The notes: generated by a model not told the origin, from the sequence alone. Numbered from the stretch's first letter, positions 1-11,309 are shown. The stretch: 64,000 nucleotides of DNA from an uncultured Flavobacteriales bacterium (GCA_903837495.1 CAILUT010000043.1:1-64000), one strand, 5' to 3'. Made by a program: numbers and translations.

Positions 1-1470
1 ACCTCCGCCCAAAATATTAGAGGTATTAACAAAAGGAGTAACCTGCCCATGGCATACATTATTAAAGGTAAAGCTTGCATTGGGAATCGAGTTCATTGTA
101 ACCGGCTGCACAATGGTATCGGCACAGCCGTTGTTGTCGGTTACCACCAATTCAACGTTGTAGGTGCCGGGAGCACTATAGGTGTGCGAGGGACTTTGAA
201 GGGTATCAAAGGTCCCATCGCCAAAGGCCCAGCTCCATGAAACCAAGTTGCCGGGTTGAGAAATGGAAGAAGAATCGGTGAAGACGCGAACCATACCACA
301 GGTGGAGTCAAAAACAAAATCGGGGGTTAAAATCGGGGGAACGACCACCGGCAAAACGACAGTGTCTTCACAACCCACTTGGGCCGACGAAATCAACGTA
401 ACGTTATAGGTCCCTGGCGAGCCGTATTGATGAATTGGGTTTTGCTGGGAAGAGTTCGGACTACCATCGCCAAAATCCCAATTCCAAACCGCAGGTTGAA
501 CGCCCGGAATCGTAGTAGAATCGTTGAATTGAAGGGTTCCGTTGCACAAATTTTGGGTGAAAAAGTGCGCATTAGGTAAAACCGGGTTGATGTTGGCCGA
601 CAATTGGGCCGTACAACCGGTGGCAGAGGTCAGAGTTACCTGATACACGTTTTGACCCCATGTTGGATTGGTAATGGCAATCTGTTGGGTAGTGGCCCCA
701 TTTGACCATAGATAGCCAACAAATCCCGGAGGGGCAACCAGGGTTGCAACGGTATCGCCCACGCAATACGTAATGTCAATTTGAAGCGGACGGCATTCGG
801 CGGCCAAATAGCCATACCCGTAGTGGCCAGAGAGAGAGCAGTCGCCCGTTCTTGCTTCGATGGTTACCACCTGCCCTACATAGTTCAACAAGTTTACCCC
901 AGTGGTAGTCCAGTTGCGCCAACGCACTTGACCTTGACTTACAAAGCCAGGTACATTGCCGCCTGCAGCGACCTGATAAAAAGTACAAGGAATAATCCCC
1001 CCATTTTGGTTTTTAACCTGCATTTCAAAGCGGGGTTGCTGAACGGGGGAGTGCCCTGGATCTTCTAAAACCACAGCATACCTATAAATAAAGAGCGCGT
1101 TTTGCTGGGTAACCGTAAACGAATACCTCAATGATTCCGCTTGGGCGCCCACTTGGCTATTTCCAAGCCGGGCCGACTGTGAAATTCCGGGCGGGGTTCG
1201 AGTCAACGCATTGATAATGGGATCCAATCCGGGAGTCATAATGGTATGCCGACCATTTTGAATGGTATTGGGATTGGTTATATTAATGGGACAACAGTTG
1301 CCAATGCCACCAATCCAGTTTTGAAAGCCATTCATGGAAAAGTCGGCGTTGGGGCAGCCTACGTTATTTTGACCCAACAGCGAAATAGGAAAGGCAAGCA
1401 ACATGGCCGTTAACAAAAATACAGAAGCCGTATAAAACGGCGAAAATGCTTTGGTAGGATGTGGCATCAT
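1..1470 (-). CDS. Secreted PKD-type/adhesin-like protein, partial (C-terminus beyond left edge)
   Basis: Open minus-strand frame from ATG at 1470 (MMPHPTKAFSPFYTASVFLLTAMLLAFPISLLGQNNVGCPNADFSMNGFQNW...), with a signal-peptide-like N-terminus, running off the window. Not in the ORF track because it is edge-truncated. Confidence 0.75.
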   Translation of the reverse strand, partial: MMPHPTKAFSPFYTASVFLLTAMLLAFPISLLGQNNVGCPNADFSMNGFQNWIGGIGNCCPINITNPNTIQNGRHTIMTPGLDPIINALTRTPPGISQSARLGNSQVGAQAESLRYSFTVTQQNALFIYRYAVVLEDPGHSPVQQPRFEMQVKNQNGGIIPCTFYQVAAGGNVPGFVSQGQVRWRNWTTTGVNLLNYVGQVVTIEARTGDCSLSGHYGYGYLAAECRPLQIDITYCVGDTVATLVAPPGFVGYLWSNGATTQQIAITNPTWGQNVYQVTLTSATGCTAQLSANINPVLPNAHFFTQNLCNGTLQFNDSTTIPGVQPAVWNWDFGDGSPNSSQQNPIHQYGSPGTYNVTLISSAQVGCEDTVVLPVVVPPILTPDFVFDSTCGMVRVFTDSSSISQPGNLVSWSWAFGDGTFDTLQSPSHTYSAPGTYNVELVVTDNNGCADTIVQPVTMNSIPNASFTFNNVCHGQVTPFVNTSNILGGG

Positions 1471-1531
1471 ATTAGTGTTAAATTGATACGATGAAAAAGG
1501 TGTAAATACTGAACATGCTTTTGAGGTGGAC

Positions 1532-4141
1532 TTAACGAATAAGGTTAATATGGCCATGGTACTCATGTACCAAATTAAATGCATCGCGAACCATCAATCT
1601 ATATACATAAGAACCCTGAGGAACTAGATTGGCATTGGTTTTTCCGTCCCAACCTTTTTGAATCGGCTCCAAATTTTTTCCATAATACATCGAGGCTCCC
1701 CACCGGTCAAAAATTTCCATGTCAGCCTCAACAATGGCAGTTCCTTGAATGGTAAAAAATTCATTCAGTCCATCGCCATCGGGCGTAAATGAATTTGGGA
1801 CATACAGGGTATATTCGGGAATTACCTTTACCAAACGCCAAACCGTATCGGCGCAGCCCCATTGATTAAAGACAATCAATTGAACGGGGTATGAATTGGT
1901 ATCGGCGGCATAATAAATGCGCGGATTTTCATCGGTCGAGCTCATTCCATTTCCAAAATCCCATTGAAAGTTTTCGCCCATATCCGATTTGTTTCTGAAT
2001 TGAACCAAAGGATTGTTGACTGTTGGCTTTTCGGGTGTCCAATCAAAGGCGGCTGTTGGCTGAGGGCGAACGGTAACGTAATTTAATACAGCCACAGAAG
2101 TGTCGCAGCCTTTATCAGAAACAGCATACAAACTCACGGTGTAGGAGCCCGCCGCATTCGGATAGGTATGGCTTGGGGATTCTTGAGCGGAGGTAGCCCC
2201 ATCGCCAAAAGTCCAAATCCATTGAACCACAGAACCCAGATCGATGCTGGTCTGATTGTCAAAAAAGGGAGTTACCGGATAACACCCCGACAATGGGTTG
2301 GCATTCCATGCAATGTTCGGCTTTGGCCAAACCACCGCATTTTTGGTTGTGGAATCGATGCACCCGACTGCGCTGCTTGCAATCAAAGTGATTGGCCAAG
2401 TACCTGCGGTTGGAATCAAAACGGTTGGATTAATGGTTGTTTGGCTTGGAATTCCAAACCCAAAGAACCATTGACACCCAGCAATGCTGCCTTGAGATAC
2501 GGATGTAGTATTGACAAATTGACTATTAAACCCTTCGCAGGGTGTATTGATTGTAAAATCAACGAGGGGCAAAGGCAAAATGCTTAGGTTTTGGGTCAGG
2601 GTATCGGTACACCCGTTGGCAGAGGTTACAACCAAAGTTACTGGGTAAACCCCCTCTGTTTGGTAAATAAAAGTTGGATTAGGTGTGCCAGAAATACTGC
2701 TGTTGTTCAGTCCGAAATCCCATTCCCAGTTTGCAATTTGGCTAAGCGGAACGCTAGACTGGTCTGTAAATTGAACAGAATTTAATGCACAAGTTGTTGG
2801 AGACAAAAATTGAGCGGTAGGGAAAGCCCAATTGGTGTAGGGCATGGTGTAGGAATCGGTGCAACCATTGGCGGCGGTTACGGTTAAGGTAACTTGCCAT
2901 TGTCCTGGCTGAGCATAGGTATGGGTTGGATTTTGTGCTGAAGATGTGTTTCCATTACCAAAATTCCATGACCACCCCACAATTTGCCCGGGTCCGCTTG
3001 GGGTATTGGAATTGTCGGTAAAGAGATTAACCAATCCGCAATTGGTTGGCAGAATAAAATTGGCAGTAGGATCCGCGTCCAAAACCGAAATGGGGAATTG
3101 AACACTGTCTTGGCATCCCATCGGAGCTGTAATAACCAATGAGCCTGTGTAATTTCCGAAATTAGAATACGTATGCGTAGGATTTGCCTGAATGGAATTA
3201 GATCCATTGCCAAAATTCCAAACGTAAGATGTAAAGACAAACCCACTGGTGTCGGCAAAGGTCATTTGCCCCGAGCAGCCTGGCGTTACGCTAACCGAAT
3301 TGGATAAATCAATCACCTGAATGCAAACGGTATCCGAGCATCCAAATCCAGTAGAATCGCTAATGGTAACCACAACGCACGTATCGTTTTGAACCGAAAA
3401 CAAGGTATCGGTGTTTGCGTTTGAACCGGTTAAACCTGTGGACCAAGAATAATTCCCGGTTGAGCCACCGTTGATGTTGATGTCTTCCAAACCCCAGTTG
3501 TCGCAGCAGGTACCGGAAGAAAAGAACTGAATCCACCGAAACATGGTGCTGGCTGTTTGAGCCGCAGGAGGAATGGGGATGCTCACCATATTCCACACCG
3601 TGTAAGGGGTTGGGCCATTTGCTACTCCATTTGCTGTTCCGGGATTTGTTGGAAGTTGAACACCCGCCGGAGAAAAGTAGGTTATATCCACCCAGCTTAC
3701 CCCGTTGTTTATGGAATATTGCAGAGAAACACCTTCACGGGCCAAATCGGGTCCTTCGCAAGGAGTTATGCCACCTTGTAGAGAATAAATAAAACTAAAA
3801 TCAACGGTTCCGCCTCCCGTTACATTCAATGCTGCTGTTCGAATTTCGGGGGTAGCATTTCCAGAACTGGCGGCCCAATAATAGGGCGTGCCGCTGGGGC
3901 TAGGACCGCATGGTGAAGTAAAAAGAGTTGTTCCTGAGGTTGTCCAGCCTCCAGGAAGACTACCGCTATTAAAATTAAAATTGTATCCTCCCCCACTCTG
4001 AAGCATCCCGTTGGCCGTTATAATCACATTAGAACCCTGACAAATTGGGTTGTGGTTGGCAGTGGCTGTAATATTGCATAGCTGCTGGGCAACCAAAGAA
4101 GAACACGATGCAGTTATTAAAAAGAATAAAACTTTTCTCAT
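1532..4141 (-). CDS. PKD-repeat secreted protein with CHU_C-type (T9SS type B) C-terminal sorting domain
   Basis: Signal peptide; repeated 'WxFGxGxxSxxxNPTHTY' PKD motifs; C-terminus LYVPNSFTPDGDGLNEFF...DRWG...GWDGK...VPQGSYVYRL typical of gliding-motility-associated C-terminal domains. Confidence 0.92.
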   Translation of the reverse strand: MRKVLFFLITASCSSLVAQQLCNITATANHNPICQGSNVIITANGMLQSGGGYNFNFNSGSLPGGWTTSGTTLFTSPCGPSPSGTPYYWAASSGNATPEIRTAALNVTGGGTVDFSFIYSLQGGITPCEGPDLAREGVSLQYSINNGVSWVDITYFSPAGVQLPTNPGTANGVANGPTPYTVWNMVSIPIPPAAQTASTMFRWIQFFSSGTCCDNWGLEDININGGSTGNYSWSTGLTGSNANTDTLFSVQNDTCVVVTISDSTGFGCSDTVCIQVIDLSNSVSVTPGCSGQMTFADTSGFVFTSYVWNFGNGSNSIQANPTHTYSNFGNYTGSLVITAPMGCQDSVQFPISVLDADPTANFILPTNCGLVNLFTDNSNTPSGPGQIVGWSWNFGNGNTSSAQNPTHTYAQPGQWQVTLTVTAANGCTDSYTMPYTNWAFPTAQFLSPTTCALNSVQFTDQSSVPLSQIANWEWDFGLNNSSISGTPNPTFIYQTEGVYPVTLVVTSANGCTDTLTQNLSILPLPLVDFTINTPCEGFNSQFVNTTSVSQGSIAGCQWFFGFGIPSQTTINPTVLIPTAGTWPITLIASSAVGCIDSTTKNAVVWPKPNIAWNANPLSGCYPVTPFFDNQTSIDLGSVVQWIWTFGDGATSAQESPSHTYPNAAGSYTVSLYAVSDKGCDTSVAVLNYVTVRPQPTAAFDWTPEKPTVNNPLVQFRNKSDMGENFQWDFGNGMSSTDENPRIYYAADTNSYPVQLIVFNQWGCADTVWRLVKVIPEYTLYVPNSFTPDGDGLNEFFTIQGTAIVEADMEIFDRWGASMYYGKNLEPIQKGWDGKTNANLVPQGSYVYRLMVRDAFNLVHEYHGHINLIR

Positions 4142-4358
4142 TTACTTCAGAATGCAAGTCTTTACAAATCTATGAAAAATTATTAAATTAAAGACTTTTG
4201 TATTTTCGAAACGCTGCATAGGGAGTAAAGCACGTTGGATTTCTGCCCCTTTGGTGGAATTAAAGTTTTAGGGCTGAAAACCAATAAAAAGGTAAAAAAA
4301 ATGATAAAAAAGGGGGGAATGCGCCAAGGTCGAGCTGCATCCCTGCGCAAGAGTAGCT

Positions 4359-5168
4359 TTACAGGTTAGGAAGAGGAGTTCGTGAATAGACTTCCAAAAC
4401 CATATCGAGGACATCGGGCATGGCAGCCAACGGCAGGGTATTGGCAGCATCGCTCATGGCTTGGTCGGGGGTGGGGTGGGTTTCCATGAAAAATCCATGA
4501 ACGCCTAAGGCTGAAGCGGCCTTAGCCAGTACCACAGCCATTTCCCTTTCTCCGCCGCTCTGCCCATTTCGCCCCCCCGGCGATTGCACCGAATGGGTTG
4601 CATCAAAAACCACAGGCCCCCATTTTTTCATTCTTTCGATTCCCCTAAAGTCAACCACCAAATCTCGATAACCAAAGGTAGTTCCGCGTTCTGTTAGCCA
4701 GCAGGACCCATCAATTCTGCCCGTTTTTTCAACAACAAAACCCATGTCGTCGGGCGATAAAAATTGGCCTTTTTTAATGTTTAAATGGCAATTGGTTTTT
4801 CCGGCTTCAACCAACAAATCGGTTTGCCTGCATAAAAAGGCTGGAATTTGGATTACATCAACAACCTGTTGTAAATAAGGCAATTGCCAGCTCTCATGCA
4901 CATCGGTTAAAACAGGCAGTCCTAAGCTGCGTTTGACCTGTTCTAAAATCTCAAGTCCTTTTTCCAACCCCTTCCCTCTTGCACTGTTTAAGGAGGTTCG
5001 GTTTGCCTTATCGAAAGAGGCTTTAAAAATATATGGAATGCCGCGCTTGGCGCATACAGATGCCATGGTTTCAGCCACCTCTAAGCACAAGTCCAACGAT
5101 TCGGCCACACAAGGTCCTGAGATTAAAAAGGGCTTTTCAGGCGAAAAAAAAGAGGGGTCAATACGCAT
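4359..5168 (-). CDS. kdsA: 3-deoxy-8-phosphooctulonate synthase
   Basis: FLISGPCVAES...GIPYIFKASFDKANRTS...GLPVLTDVHE...QIPAFLCRQTDLL...FDATHSVQ. Start moved to ATG 5168 (MRIDPSFF), overlapping kdsD. Confidence 0.95.
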   Translation of the reverse strand: MRIDPSFFSPEKPFLISGPCVAESLDLCLEVAETMASVCAKRGIPYIFKASFDKANRTSLNSARGKGLEKGLEILEQVKRSLGLPVLTDVHESWQLPYLQQVVDVIQIPAFLCRQTDLLVEAGKTNCHLNIKKGQFLSPDDMGFVVEKTGRIDGSCWLTERGTTFGYRDLVVDFRGIERMKKWGPVVFDATHSVQSPGGRNGQSGGEREMAVVLAKAASALGVHGFFMETHPTPDQAMSDAANTLPLAAMPDVLDMVLEVYSRTPLPNL

Positions 5169-6105
5169 CGTGAATTCGAATAACACCCAGCAGTTGGTTG
5201 CTGGAATTTACAACAGGCAAGGCCGAACGTTTTTGCAGGTCCGATTCCATGGTTTGAATGGCAGCGCCCAAAAACGCATCGGGACCACAAGTTATGGGTT
5301 GGGGGTTCATTATTTCGTTTGCTTGGGCCGATTCTAAAGATACCCCATTCACCAAAGCCCTGCGAACATCTCCTTCTGTAATGATTCCTACTAGCACTCC
5401 CCTTTCCTCAACGCATGCTATGCCAAGCGGTTTCTCGGTCATGGAAATCAATACCTGTCGCATGGTGTTTGAGGGCAAAAGCCGAGCCACCGAATCCAAT
5501 GGATGCATAACCTGCTTCACCTTTAAATTCCAATTTTTACCCAGCTGACCACCGGGATGAAAAGCAGAGAAATCAGAATAAGAAAACCCATTTGAGTCGG
5601 CCCAAGAGAAAATCAAGCACTCCCCGGCAATCAGAGCCAGCATAGTGCTGCACGAAGGTGCAAGGTTAAGGCTGTCGGCCTCTTCTGAAACCGAACAATC
5701 CAACACCAAGGATAATTTTGAACTCAATTTACCTTGTGTATTCCCAAGCAATCCGATAGAAGAAACACCCTTCGCCATTAGCCATTCGGCCAATTGAATA
5801 TGCTCTTCGCTGCTGCCACTTTTCGAAATGAAAAAAGCCAAAGAATCGGATGAAAATTGCCCAAGATCGCCGTGAAAACCCTCTGAAGGCAAAATGAAAA
5901 TAGCTTTTTTCCCAAGAGAACGAGCGGTGGCTGCCAATTTTCGTCCGATGTAGCCGCTTTTCCCTGTCCCCAAAAAAATCCATTCCCCAGCCAATTGCAT
6001 TTTTTCAAGCATGCCATTCCAAGAAGGCTGCCATTTCGCTTCAACATTCAACAAGGCCTTACGGTACTTTTCTACATAAAATCCGGGAGGTGAATAGGCA
6101 TCCAT
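5158..6105 (-). CDS. kdsD: Arabinose-5-phosphate isomerase, KdsD/KpsF family (SIS + CBS domains)
   Basis: SIS motif GTGKSGYIGRKLAATARSLG...FISKSGSSEE; two CBS-like repeats. Start moved to ATG 6105, just after a TATCTTTG box. Confidence 0.9.
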   Translation of the reverse strand: MDAYSPPGFYVEKYRKALLNVEAKWQPSWNGMLEKMQLAGEWIFLGTGKSGYIGRKLAATARSLGKKAIFILPSEGFHGDLGQFSSDSLAFFISKSGSSEEHIQLAEWLMAKGVSSIGLLGNTQGKLSSKLSLVLDCSVSEEADSLNLAPSCSTMLALIAGECLIFSWADSNGFSYSDFSAFHPGGQLGKNWNLKVKQVMHPLDSVARLLPSNTMRQVLISMTEKPLGIACVEERGVLVGIITEGDVRRALVNGVSLESAQANEIMNPQPITCGPDAFLGAAIQTMESDLQKRSALPVVNSSNQLLGVIRIHDAY

Positions 6106-6110
6106 ACTGA

Positions 6111-6118
6111 CAAAGATA
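6111..6118 (-). promoter_or_regulatory. Bacteroidota -7 box (TATCTTTG) upstream of kdsD
   Basis: TATCTTTG-N5-ATG on minus strand. Confidence 0.6.
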
Positions 6119-6190
6119 TACAAGGACTGCCAATTTGTCCCCATTTCATTAGATGGTATGGTATTTGAAAAAAATGAAAAAAACTATTTT

Positions 6191-8023
6191 ATGGCAAACG
6201 CAAAAGAATCCGTTACTAGACAGGGGAACATCCAAGTTCAAACAGACAATATTTTTCCCATCATTAAAAAGTTTCTGTACTCCGACAACGAAATCTTTTT
6301 GAGGGAATTGGTATCGAATGCAACCGATGCCATTCAGAAAACCAAATTGTTAGGTTCCATTGGAGAGTTTAAAGGTTCACTGAAAACCGCCAAAGTTGAA
6401 ATTAAGATTGACAAGGAGGCGAAAACCCTTACTGTTTCTGACAATGGGATTGGAATGACCGCCGAGGAAATGGAAAAGTACCTAAATCAAGTAGCCTTTT
6501 CAGGTGCCCGTGAATTTCTTGAAAAATACAAAGGGGTAGAAGACAAACAAACCATTATAGGGCACTTTGGCCTTGGCTTTTATTCTGCTTTTATGGTAGC
6601 GGCTAAGGTTGAGGTGGTTAGCAAGTCCTTTCAAACTGGAGAGCCCGCCCACCGTTGGTCGTGCGATGGCAGCCCCTCCTACTCCATTGAACCCGCCAGC
6701 AGAAAATCGCGCGGAACCGATGTGATTTTGCACATGTCAGAAGAAGGCGAGGAATTTCTAGACGAATCAAGAGTCCGAACAATCTTAACAAAATACGGAC
6801 GATTTTTACCTGTGCCTGTTTTCTTTGAAAACAATCAAATCAACAATACAGAGCCCGCCTGGACCAAAAAACCGCTTGACTTAACTCAAGAAGATTATTC
6901 TGCATTTTACAAAGAACTGTATCCGGGTTCATTTGAAGATCCTTTGTTCCAGATTCACCTGAATGTTGATTATCCGTTTAATTTAACAGGGATCTTATAT
7001 TTCCCTAAAATCAAAGAACATTTTGATGTTCAACGAAAAAAAATCTCCTTGTTTTCAAATCAGGTTTTTATAACCGATTCGGTTGAGGGCGTGGTTCCTG
7101 AATTCTTGACCCTGTTGCATGGCGTTTTAGATTCGCCCGACATTCCTTTGAATGTATCTCGGTCTTACTTGCAATCCGATGCTAACGTTCGGAAAATAAG
7201 CAGCCATGTTACCAAAAAAGTGGCCGATAAATTGGAGGAAATGTTCCAACAAAACCGGGAAGATTTTGAAGCCAAATGGAACGACATTCGGATTTTTGTT
7301 CAATATGGAGCTATAACCGACGTGAAGTTTGCCGAACGAGCCAAAAAATTCGTTCTGTTTGAAAACCTAGAAGGCCGGTTTTATACCTTAGAAGAACTAA
7401 AAGAGCACTTGAAGGACGGGCATACCGATAAAAACAATCAATTGGTGGTGTTGTATTCGGCCGACCCAGAGGCTGACCATGGTTATATTTCTAGAGCCAC
7501 AGAAAGGGGATATCAGGTATTTAAAATGAACAGCCCTTTGGAAGCCCATTATCTAGGCCACTTGGAACAAACCCATGAGGGAATTAAATTCGCACGAATC
7601 GATTCGGATTCGCCAGAGAAGTTAATCGACAAAGGTATTGAGGTTCCATGCAAATTGACCGATGAGCAACGGGCCACTTTGGTTGGAATTTTCGAATCGC
7701 TAAAAGAAAATTCTACCCTCAGCATTGCGGTTGAAAATTTATCCGATTCCGACATGCCTGTTACGGTAACCGAATCGGAATTCATTCGCAGAATGAATGA
7801 AATGCAGCAAATGAATGCGATGGGTGGACAGGCCTTTCGAATGCAATCTGCTGTGGTGAATGCCAACCACCCCATTATGGTTTCGATTCTTGAAAAAGAA
7901 GATGAACAGCAACGAAAGAACATCGCCCGGCAAATTTTAGATATGGCTTTGCTCAGCAAAGGAATGCTTAAAGGGGAGGCGTTGACTAAGTTCTTACAGC
8001 GTTCGCTCGAATTGCTTAAATGA
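6191..8023 (+). CDS. htpG: Molecular chaperone HtpG (Hsp90)
   Basis: [40 protein letters not shown] 6191 ([23 protein letters not shown]) preferred to 6158. Confidence 0.95.
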   Translation: MANAKESVTRQGNIQVQTDNIFPIIKKFLYSDNEIFLRELVSNATDAIQKTKLLGSIGEFKGSLKTAKVEIKIDKEAKTLTVSDNGIGMTAEEMEKYLNQVAFSGAREFLEKYKGVEDKQTIIGHFGLGFYSAFMVAAKVEVVSKSFQTGEPAHRWSCDGSPSYSIEPASRKSRGTDVILHMSEEGEEFLDESRVRTILTKYGRFLPVPVFFENNQINNTEPAWTKKPLDLTQEDYSAFYKELYPGSFEDPLFQIHLNVDYPFNLTGILYFPKIKEHFDVQRKKISLFSNQVFITDSVEGVVPEFLTLLHGVLDSPDIPLNVSRSYLQSDANVRKISSHVTKKVADKLEEMFQQNREDFEAKWNDIRIFVQYGAITDVKFAERAKKFVLFENLEGRFYTLEELKEHLKDGHTDKNNQLVVLYSADPEADHGYISRATERGYQVFKMNSPLEAHYLGHLEQTHEGIKFARIDSDSPEKLIDKGIEVPCKLTDEQRATLVGIFESLKENSTLSIAVENLSDSDMPVTVTESEFIRRMNEMQQMNAMGGQAFRMQSAVVNANHPIMVSILEKEDEQQRKNIARQILDMALLSKGMLKGEALTKFLQRSLELLK

Positions 8024-8280
8024 CCAGAAAAAGCAGCAAATTTGATGCGAAGGGCTTGCTTAAATCCGTTTTAAGTTTCCCCTTGATTTTCCTTGTTCGT
8101 CTGTATCAATGGATTGTTTCGCCTTGGCTGCCTCCTTCCTGCCGATATACGCCATCTTGCAGCCACTATATGGTTGAAGCTCTACAAAAACATGGGCCGT
8201 TTCGGGGGGGTTGGTTTGGGCTCAAACGGATTGGAAGATGCCATCCTTGGGGCGGCCATGGGCCCGATCCCGTTCCTTGA
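8020..8280 (+). CDS. yidD: Membrane protein insertion efficiency factor YidD
   Basis: [68 protein letters not shown] overlap with htpG. Confidence 0.93.
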   Translation: MTRKSSKFDAKGLLKSVLSFPLIFLVRLYQWIVSPWLPPSCRYTPSCSHYMVEALQKHGPFRGGWFGLKRIGRCHPWGGHGPDPVP

Positions 8281-8285
8281 ATTTC

Positions 8286-8996
8286 TTATTTTTCGCTCAG
8301 GGGCAACAGCCCCTTTTTTTGTTTTAACCCAAACATAGTAGCAAACACAATCAGCAGCAGCAACAAAGAATAAAAAGCATCTTCCAAAGGAACTGTACCC
8401 AAGCGAACCCCTAAATTCTCATTGTCGTTATACCAAACAATGGGCAGGGCAGTTAAAACTCCATTAATGGTGAAAAAAGGCAGCAAATGAACCAGCCACA
8501 TCAAGCCCAATTTTCCCATAAATTGAGTTCCCCAAAACCAGCGGTGAATCAACAGCAACGCAATCAGCAGGGTAAAGGTGGCCAATGGATACCAAGCAGA
8601 AAATCCAACACCCAAACACAGGGCGGAGATGCCAATCCAAAACCACCAGACATGGGATTGAAACCGCTTCATTGGATCGCCAAAATAGGCTTCTAAACAG
8701 GCATAAATGAAAGCCGAAGCATAGGGTACAGCAATAAAAAAGAGCCATTCTTCGATTGGTAGATGCCAAAGGGAATAACCGGTTAAATAGACTGGATTGA
8801 AGCCCCAAAAGCCTTGAAGGGTAAAGGCAATATCCCAAGGAATAAACACCAACATTCCTACTAAAATGCCCGGAAATAAATAGGGCCATTGTTTATAAAA
8901 AGCGACTTTTTTATCAAAGGACAAGGCGAGCGTAGCACCTAAGGTAAATAGGTCAAGCGCTAGGTAGGTGTACTTCCCTGTCCATTCGAAGATCAT
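8286..8996 (-). CDS. Lycopene cyclase (CrtYcd-type domain, membrane)
   Basis: Polytopic 236-aa protein downstream of crtB; repeated 'PIEEWLFFIAVPYASAFIYACLEAYF' and 'PLEDAFYSLLLLL' motifs of the heterodimeric/fused lycopene cyclase family. Confidence 0.85.
   Translation of the reverse strand: MIFEWTGKYTYLALDLFTLGATLALSFDKKVAFYKQWPYLFPGILVGMLVFIPWDIAFTLQGFWGFNPVYLTGYSLWHLPIEEWLFFIAVPYASAFIYACLEAYFGDPMKRFQSHVWWFWIGISALCLGVGFSAWYPLATFTLLIALLLIHRWFWGTQFMGKLGLMWLVHLLPFFTINGVLTALPIVWYNDNENLGVRLGTVPLEDAFYSLLLLLIVFATMFGLKQKKGLLPLSEK
8299..8320 (+). terminator. Intrinsic terminator of htpG-yidD, located inside the convergent lycopene cyclase 3' end
   Basis: AGGGGC-AACA-GCCCCT followed by T7. Confidence 0.7.
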
Positions 8997-9007
8997 AGCG
9001 TATTCAA

Positions 9008-9847
9008 TTAAAGCATATTCATAGAATGCCGGGCAAACGAGCGCAGCATAATGCTTAATTTGCGGGCATTGTTGATTCGAATTCGCTCTTGCATGATTCG
9101 TTCAGGTTGAATTCCTTTGATTTTACGAAACAGCTTGGTGTAATACCGGTAGGCTAGATAAACTCCAATCTGAGAACCTTTGGGCAATTGCCGTATGCCT
9201 TCTAAGGCATGTTCAAAATCCGTTTGAATATCGGCTTCAATTTCCTTTTTGGAGGTCAAATTAAAAGCCCCCCAATTTAGGTTTGGAAAGTAAACCCGTC
9301 CTCTTGACTGGTAATCGTCGCCCATGTCGCGCAAAAAATTCACCTTTTGAAACGCAGCACCCAAACTTTTTGCATGCGGTTCAAGGAGCTGGTATTGGTC
9401 TTTGTTTCGTTCACAAAAAACCTGAAGGCACATTAGACCTACAACCTCGGCCGACCCATAAATGTAATTTTCATAGCTTTTTTGGTCGTGGCTATTCTCA
9501 TCAAGATCCATTTCCATGCTGTACAAAAAGGCTTCAATGAGTTGGTGATTTATTTCATATTCATTTACAGCCAATTGAAAGGCATGAAGAACAGGATTAA
9601 GGCTAATTTTACGTTCTATGGCCAACCAGGTTTCCCGTTTAAACTCTTGCAGAAGCATCCGTTTATCGTGTTCGTGGAAGGTATCTACGATTTCATCGGC
9701 AAAACGAACAAATCCATAAATGGAGTAGACGGGAGTCTGAAACTTTGGAGAAAGCATTCGAATGCCAAGCGAGAAGGAGGTACTGTAGCGCCGAGTAATG
9801 TGTCGGCTGCATTCCTGAACGGTTAAATTATACAATGGGATGCTCAT
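9008..9847 (-). CDS. crtB: Phytoene/squalene synthase
   Basis: YSIYGFVRFADEIVDTF, YIYGSAEVVGLMCLQVF, LGAAFQKVNFLRDMGDDYQSRGRVYFP. Confidence 0.93.
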   Translation of the reverse strand: MSIPLYNLTVQECSRHITRRYSTSFSLGIRMLSPKFQTPVYSIYGFVRFADEIVDTFHEHDKRMLLQEFKRETWLAIERKISLNPVLHAFQLAVNEYEINHQLIEAFLYSMEMDLDENSHDQKSYENYIYGSAEVVGLMCLQVFCERNKDQYQLLEPHAKSLGAAFQKVNFLRDMGDDYQSRGRVYFPNLNWGAFNLTSKKEIEADIQTDFEHALEGIRQLPKGSQIGVYLAYRYYTKLFRKIKGIQPERIMQERIRINNARKLSIMLRSFARHSMNML

Positions 9848-11309
9848 GCTGAATGCGTTCGGTTACAAGTTTTGAACTAATGACAACAATTGGCAATCCA
9901 GTTCCTGGAATGGTGCTGGCTCCAACATAATACAAATTAGAAAGCGATTCGTCTTTGTTCGCTGGCCTAAATGCACCAATTTGATTTAAGCCATGTGCCA
10001 AACCCAAGCCGCTTCCCCGGTACAAATTAAAGGTATTTTGCCATTCATCGGGTGGCATTACCCTTCGCACTTCTGTATGCGCCGCCAAATCAAATCCTGT
10101 ACGCTCTGACAAATCTGCGATAATGGTATCGGCCAATTGATTGGCATCGGACCAATCCGCCTTGTAGCGTAAATCGGGAACCGGACATAAAATGAATATG
10201 TTTTCACAGCCTTCCGGAGCACATTCCGGATCGCTTTTCGTAGAAACATTAACGTAGTAATAGGGTTTTTCTGGATTTACAGACAACTTGAAAATTTTAT
10301 CGGCATACTCCTGAAAATTGGTCCCCAAAAAGTAATTGTGGTGATGCAATCCCTCTACCCTGCCTTTTATCCCTAAATAAATGGTGAATGGACTTAAGGT
10401 CCAATCCATTTTGTCTAAGGCCTGCTCATTGAATTTGGTGCGCCCAAGCAATTTACCTCGAAAGGAAGCGGCATCGGAATTAATGATAAACAAATCGGCC
10501 GTGTACAACTTTCCATGCTGATCCTGAACCGAGCTCACCTTTCCTTTGGATTCATTCACCTGAACCACCTCTGTATCGTAGCTGAAGGTAACCCCTCGGC
10601 GGGTTAATTCTTCCACCAATTTGGTGGTGATGGTGTACATGCCTCCTTTTACACTCCAATACCCATCGTGTTGAAGCTCAGTGTAATTCAACAACTTGTA
10701 CACCGCAGGCGTATCAAAGGGGGTAGCCCCCAGAAAAAAGGCCACCAAACTAAATATCACTTTTACTTCGTGCGATTCAAAATGACGGTCCAATTCAGAC
10801 CACATAGACCGGAACATGGCGGGTGCATGTTTCCACGGAACTCCTGCCATTGACATTAAATAATCCAACTTGCCGTTAAAGTTTTTCTTGACGATTCGGT
10901 ATTCCGTATCGTGAAAAATCTCTTTGGCTCCCGATAAATACCGCTTGCACTTATTTACAAAATCTGGCTCCAAATCTTCGAACTCCTGAGCCAGTTTCTC
11001 CAGTTCTCTGAAAATTTGAAATCGGCGATCGCTGCCCGCAAAGTTGACCGTATATAAGGGTGAAAGCTGTTGGTAGGTCAAGGGGTTTTCCATTTTACAG
11101 GCCTTGAACAACTCATCAAACTCGTAACTCATGGAGAAAAAAGAAGGCCCTAAATCGAAGGTATAGCCTTTTTCCTTAAACGTATTTAGGCGTCCACCGG
11201 GGGTTTTGTGTTTTTCAATGATGTGCACCTGATATCCTAAGGTTGTTAACCGAAGAGCGGTTGACAATCCTCCAAGACCAGCACCTACAATTACAGCTTG
11301 ATTTTTCAC
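9828..11309 (-). CDS. crtI: Phytoene desaturase
   Basis: AVIVGAGLGGLSTALRLTTLGYQVHIIEKHKTPGGRLNTFKEKGYTFDLGPSFF; C-terminal YYVGASTIPGTGLPIVVISSKLV. GTG 11309 proposed as start (GTGA overlap with crtZ); the track ORF extends to 11369. Confidence 0.9.
   Translation of the reverse strand: MKNQAVIVGAGLGGLSTALRLTTLGYQVHIIEKHKTPGGRLNTFKEKGYTFDLGPSFFSMSYEFDELFKACKMENPLTYQQLSPLYTVNFAGSDRRFQIFRELEKLAQEFEDLEPDFVNKCKRYLSGAKEIFHDTEYRIVKKNFNGKLDYLMSMAGVPWKHAPAMFRSMWSELDRHFESHEVKVIFSLVAFFLGATPFDTPAVYKLLNYTELQHDGYWSVKGGMYTITTKLVEELTRRGVTFSYDTEVVQVNESKGKVSSVQDQHGKLYTADLFIINSDAASFRGKLLGRTKFNEQALDKMDWTLSPFTIYLGIKGRVEGLHHHNYFLGTNFQEYADKIFKLSVNPEKPYYYVNVSTKSDPECAPEGCENIFILCPVPDLRYKADWSDANQLADTIIADLSERTGFDLAAHTEVRRVMPPDEWQNTFNLYRGSGLGLAHGLNQIGAFRPANKDESLSNLYYVGASTIPGTGLPIVVISSKLVTERIQHEHPIV

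Noticed and set aside
2168-2587. 139-aa plus-strand ORF and similar frames (2591-2785, 3557-3781)
   Set aside because: Antisense to the repetitive PKD gene; shadow ORFs.
7549-7959. 136-aa minus-strand ORF
   Set aside because: Antisense shadow of htpG.
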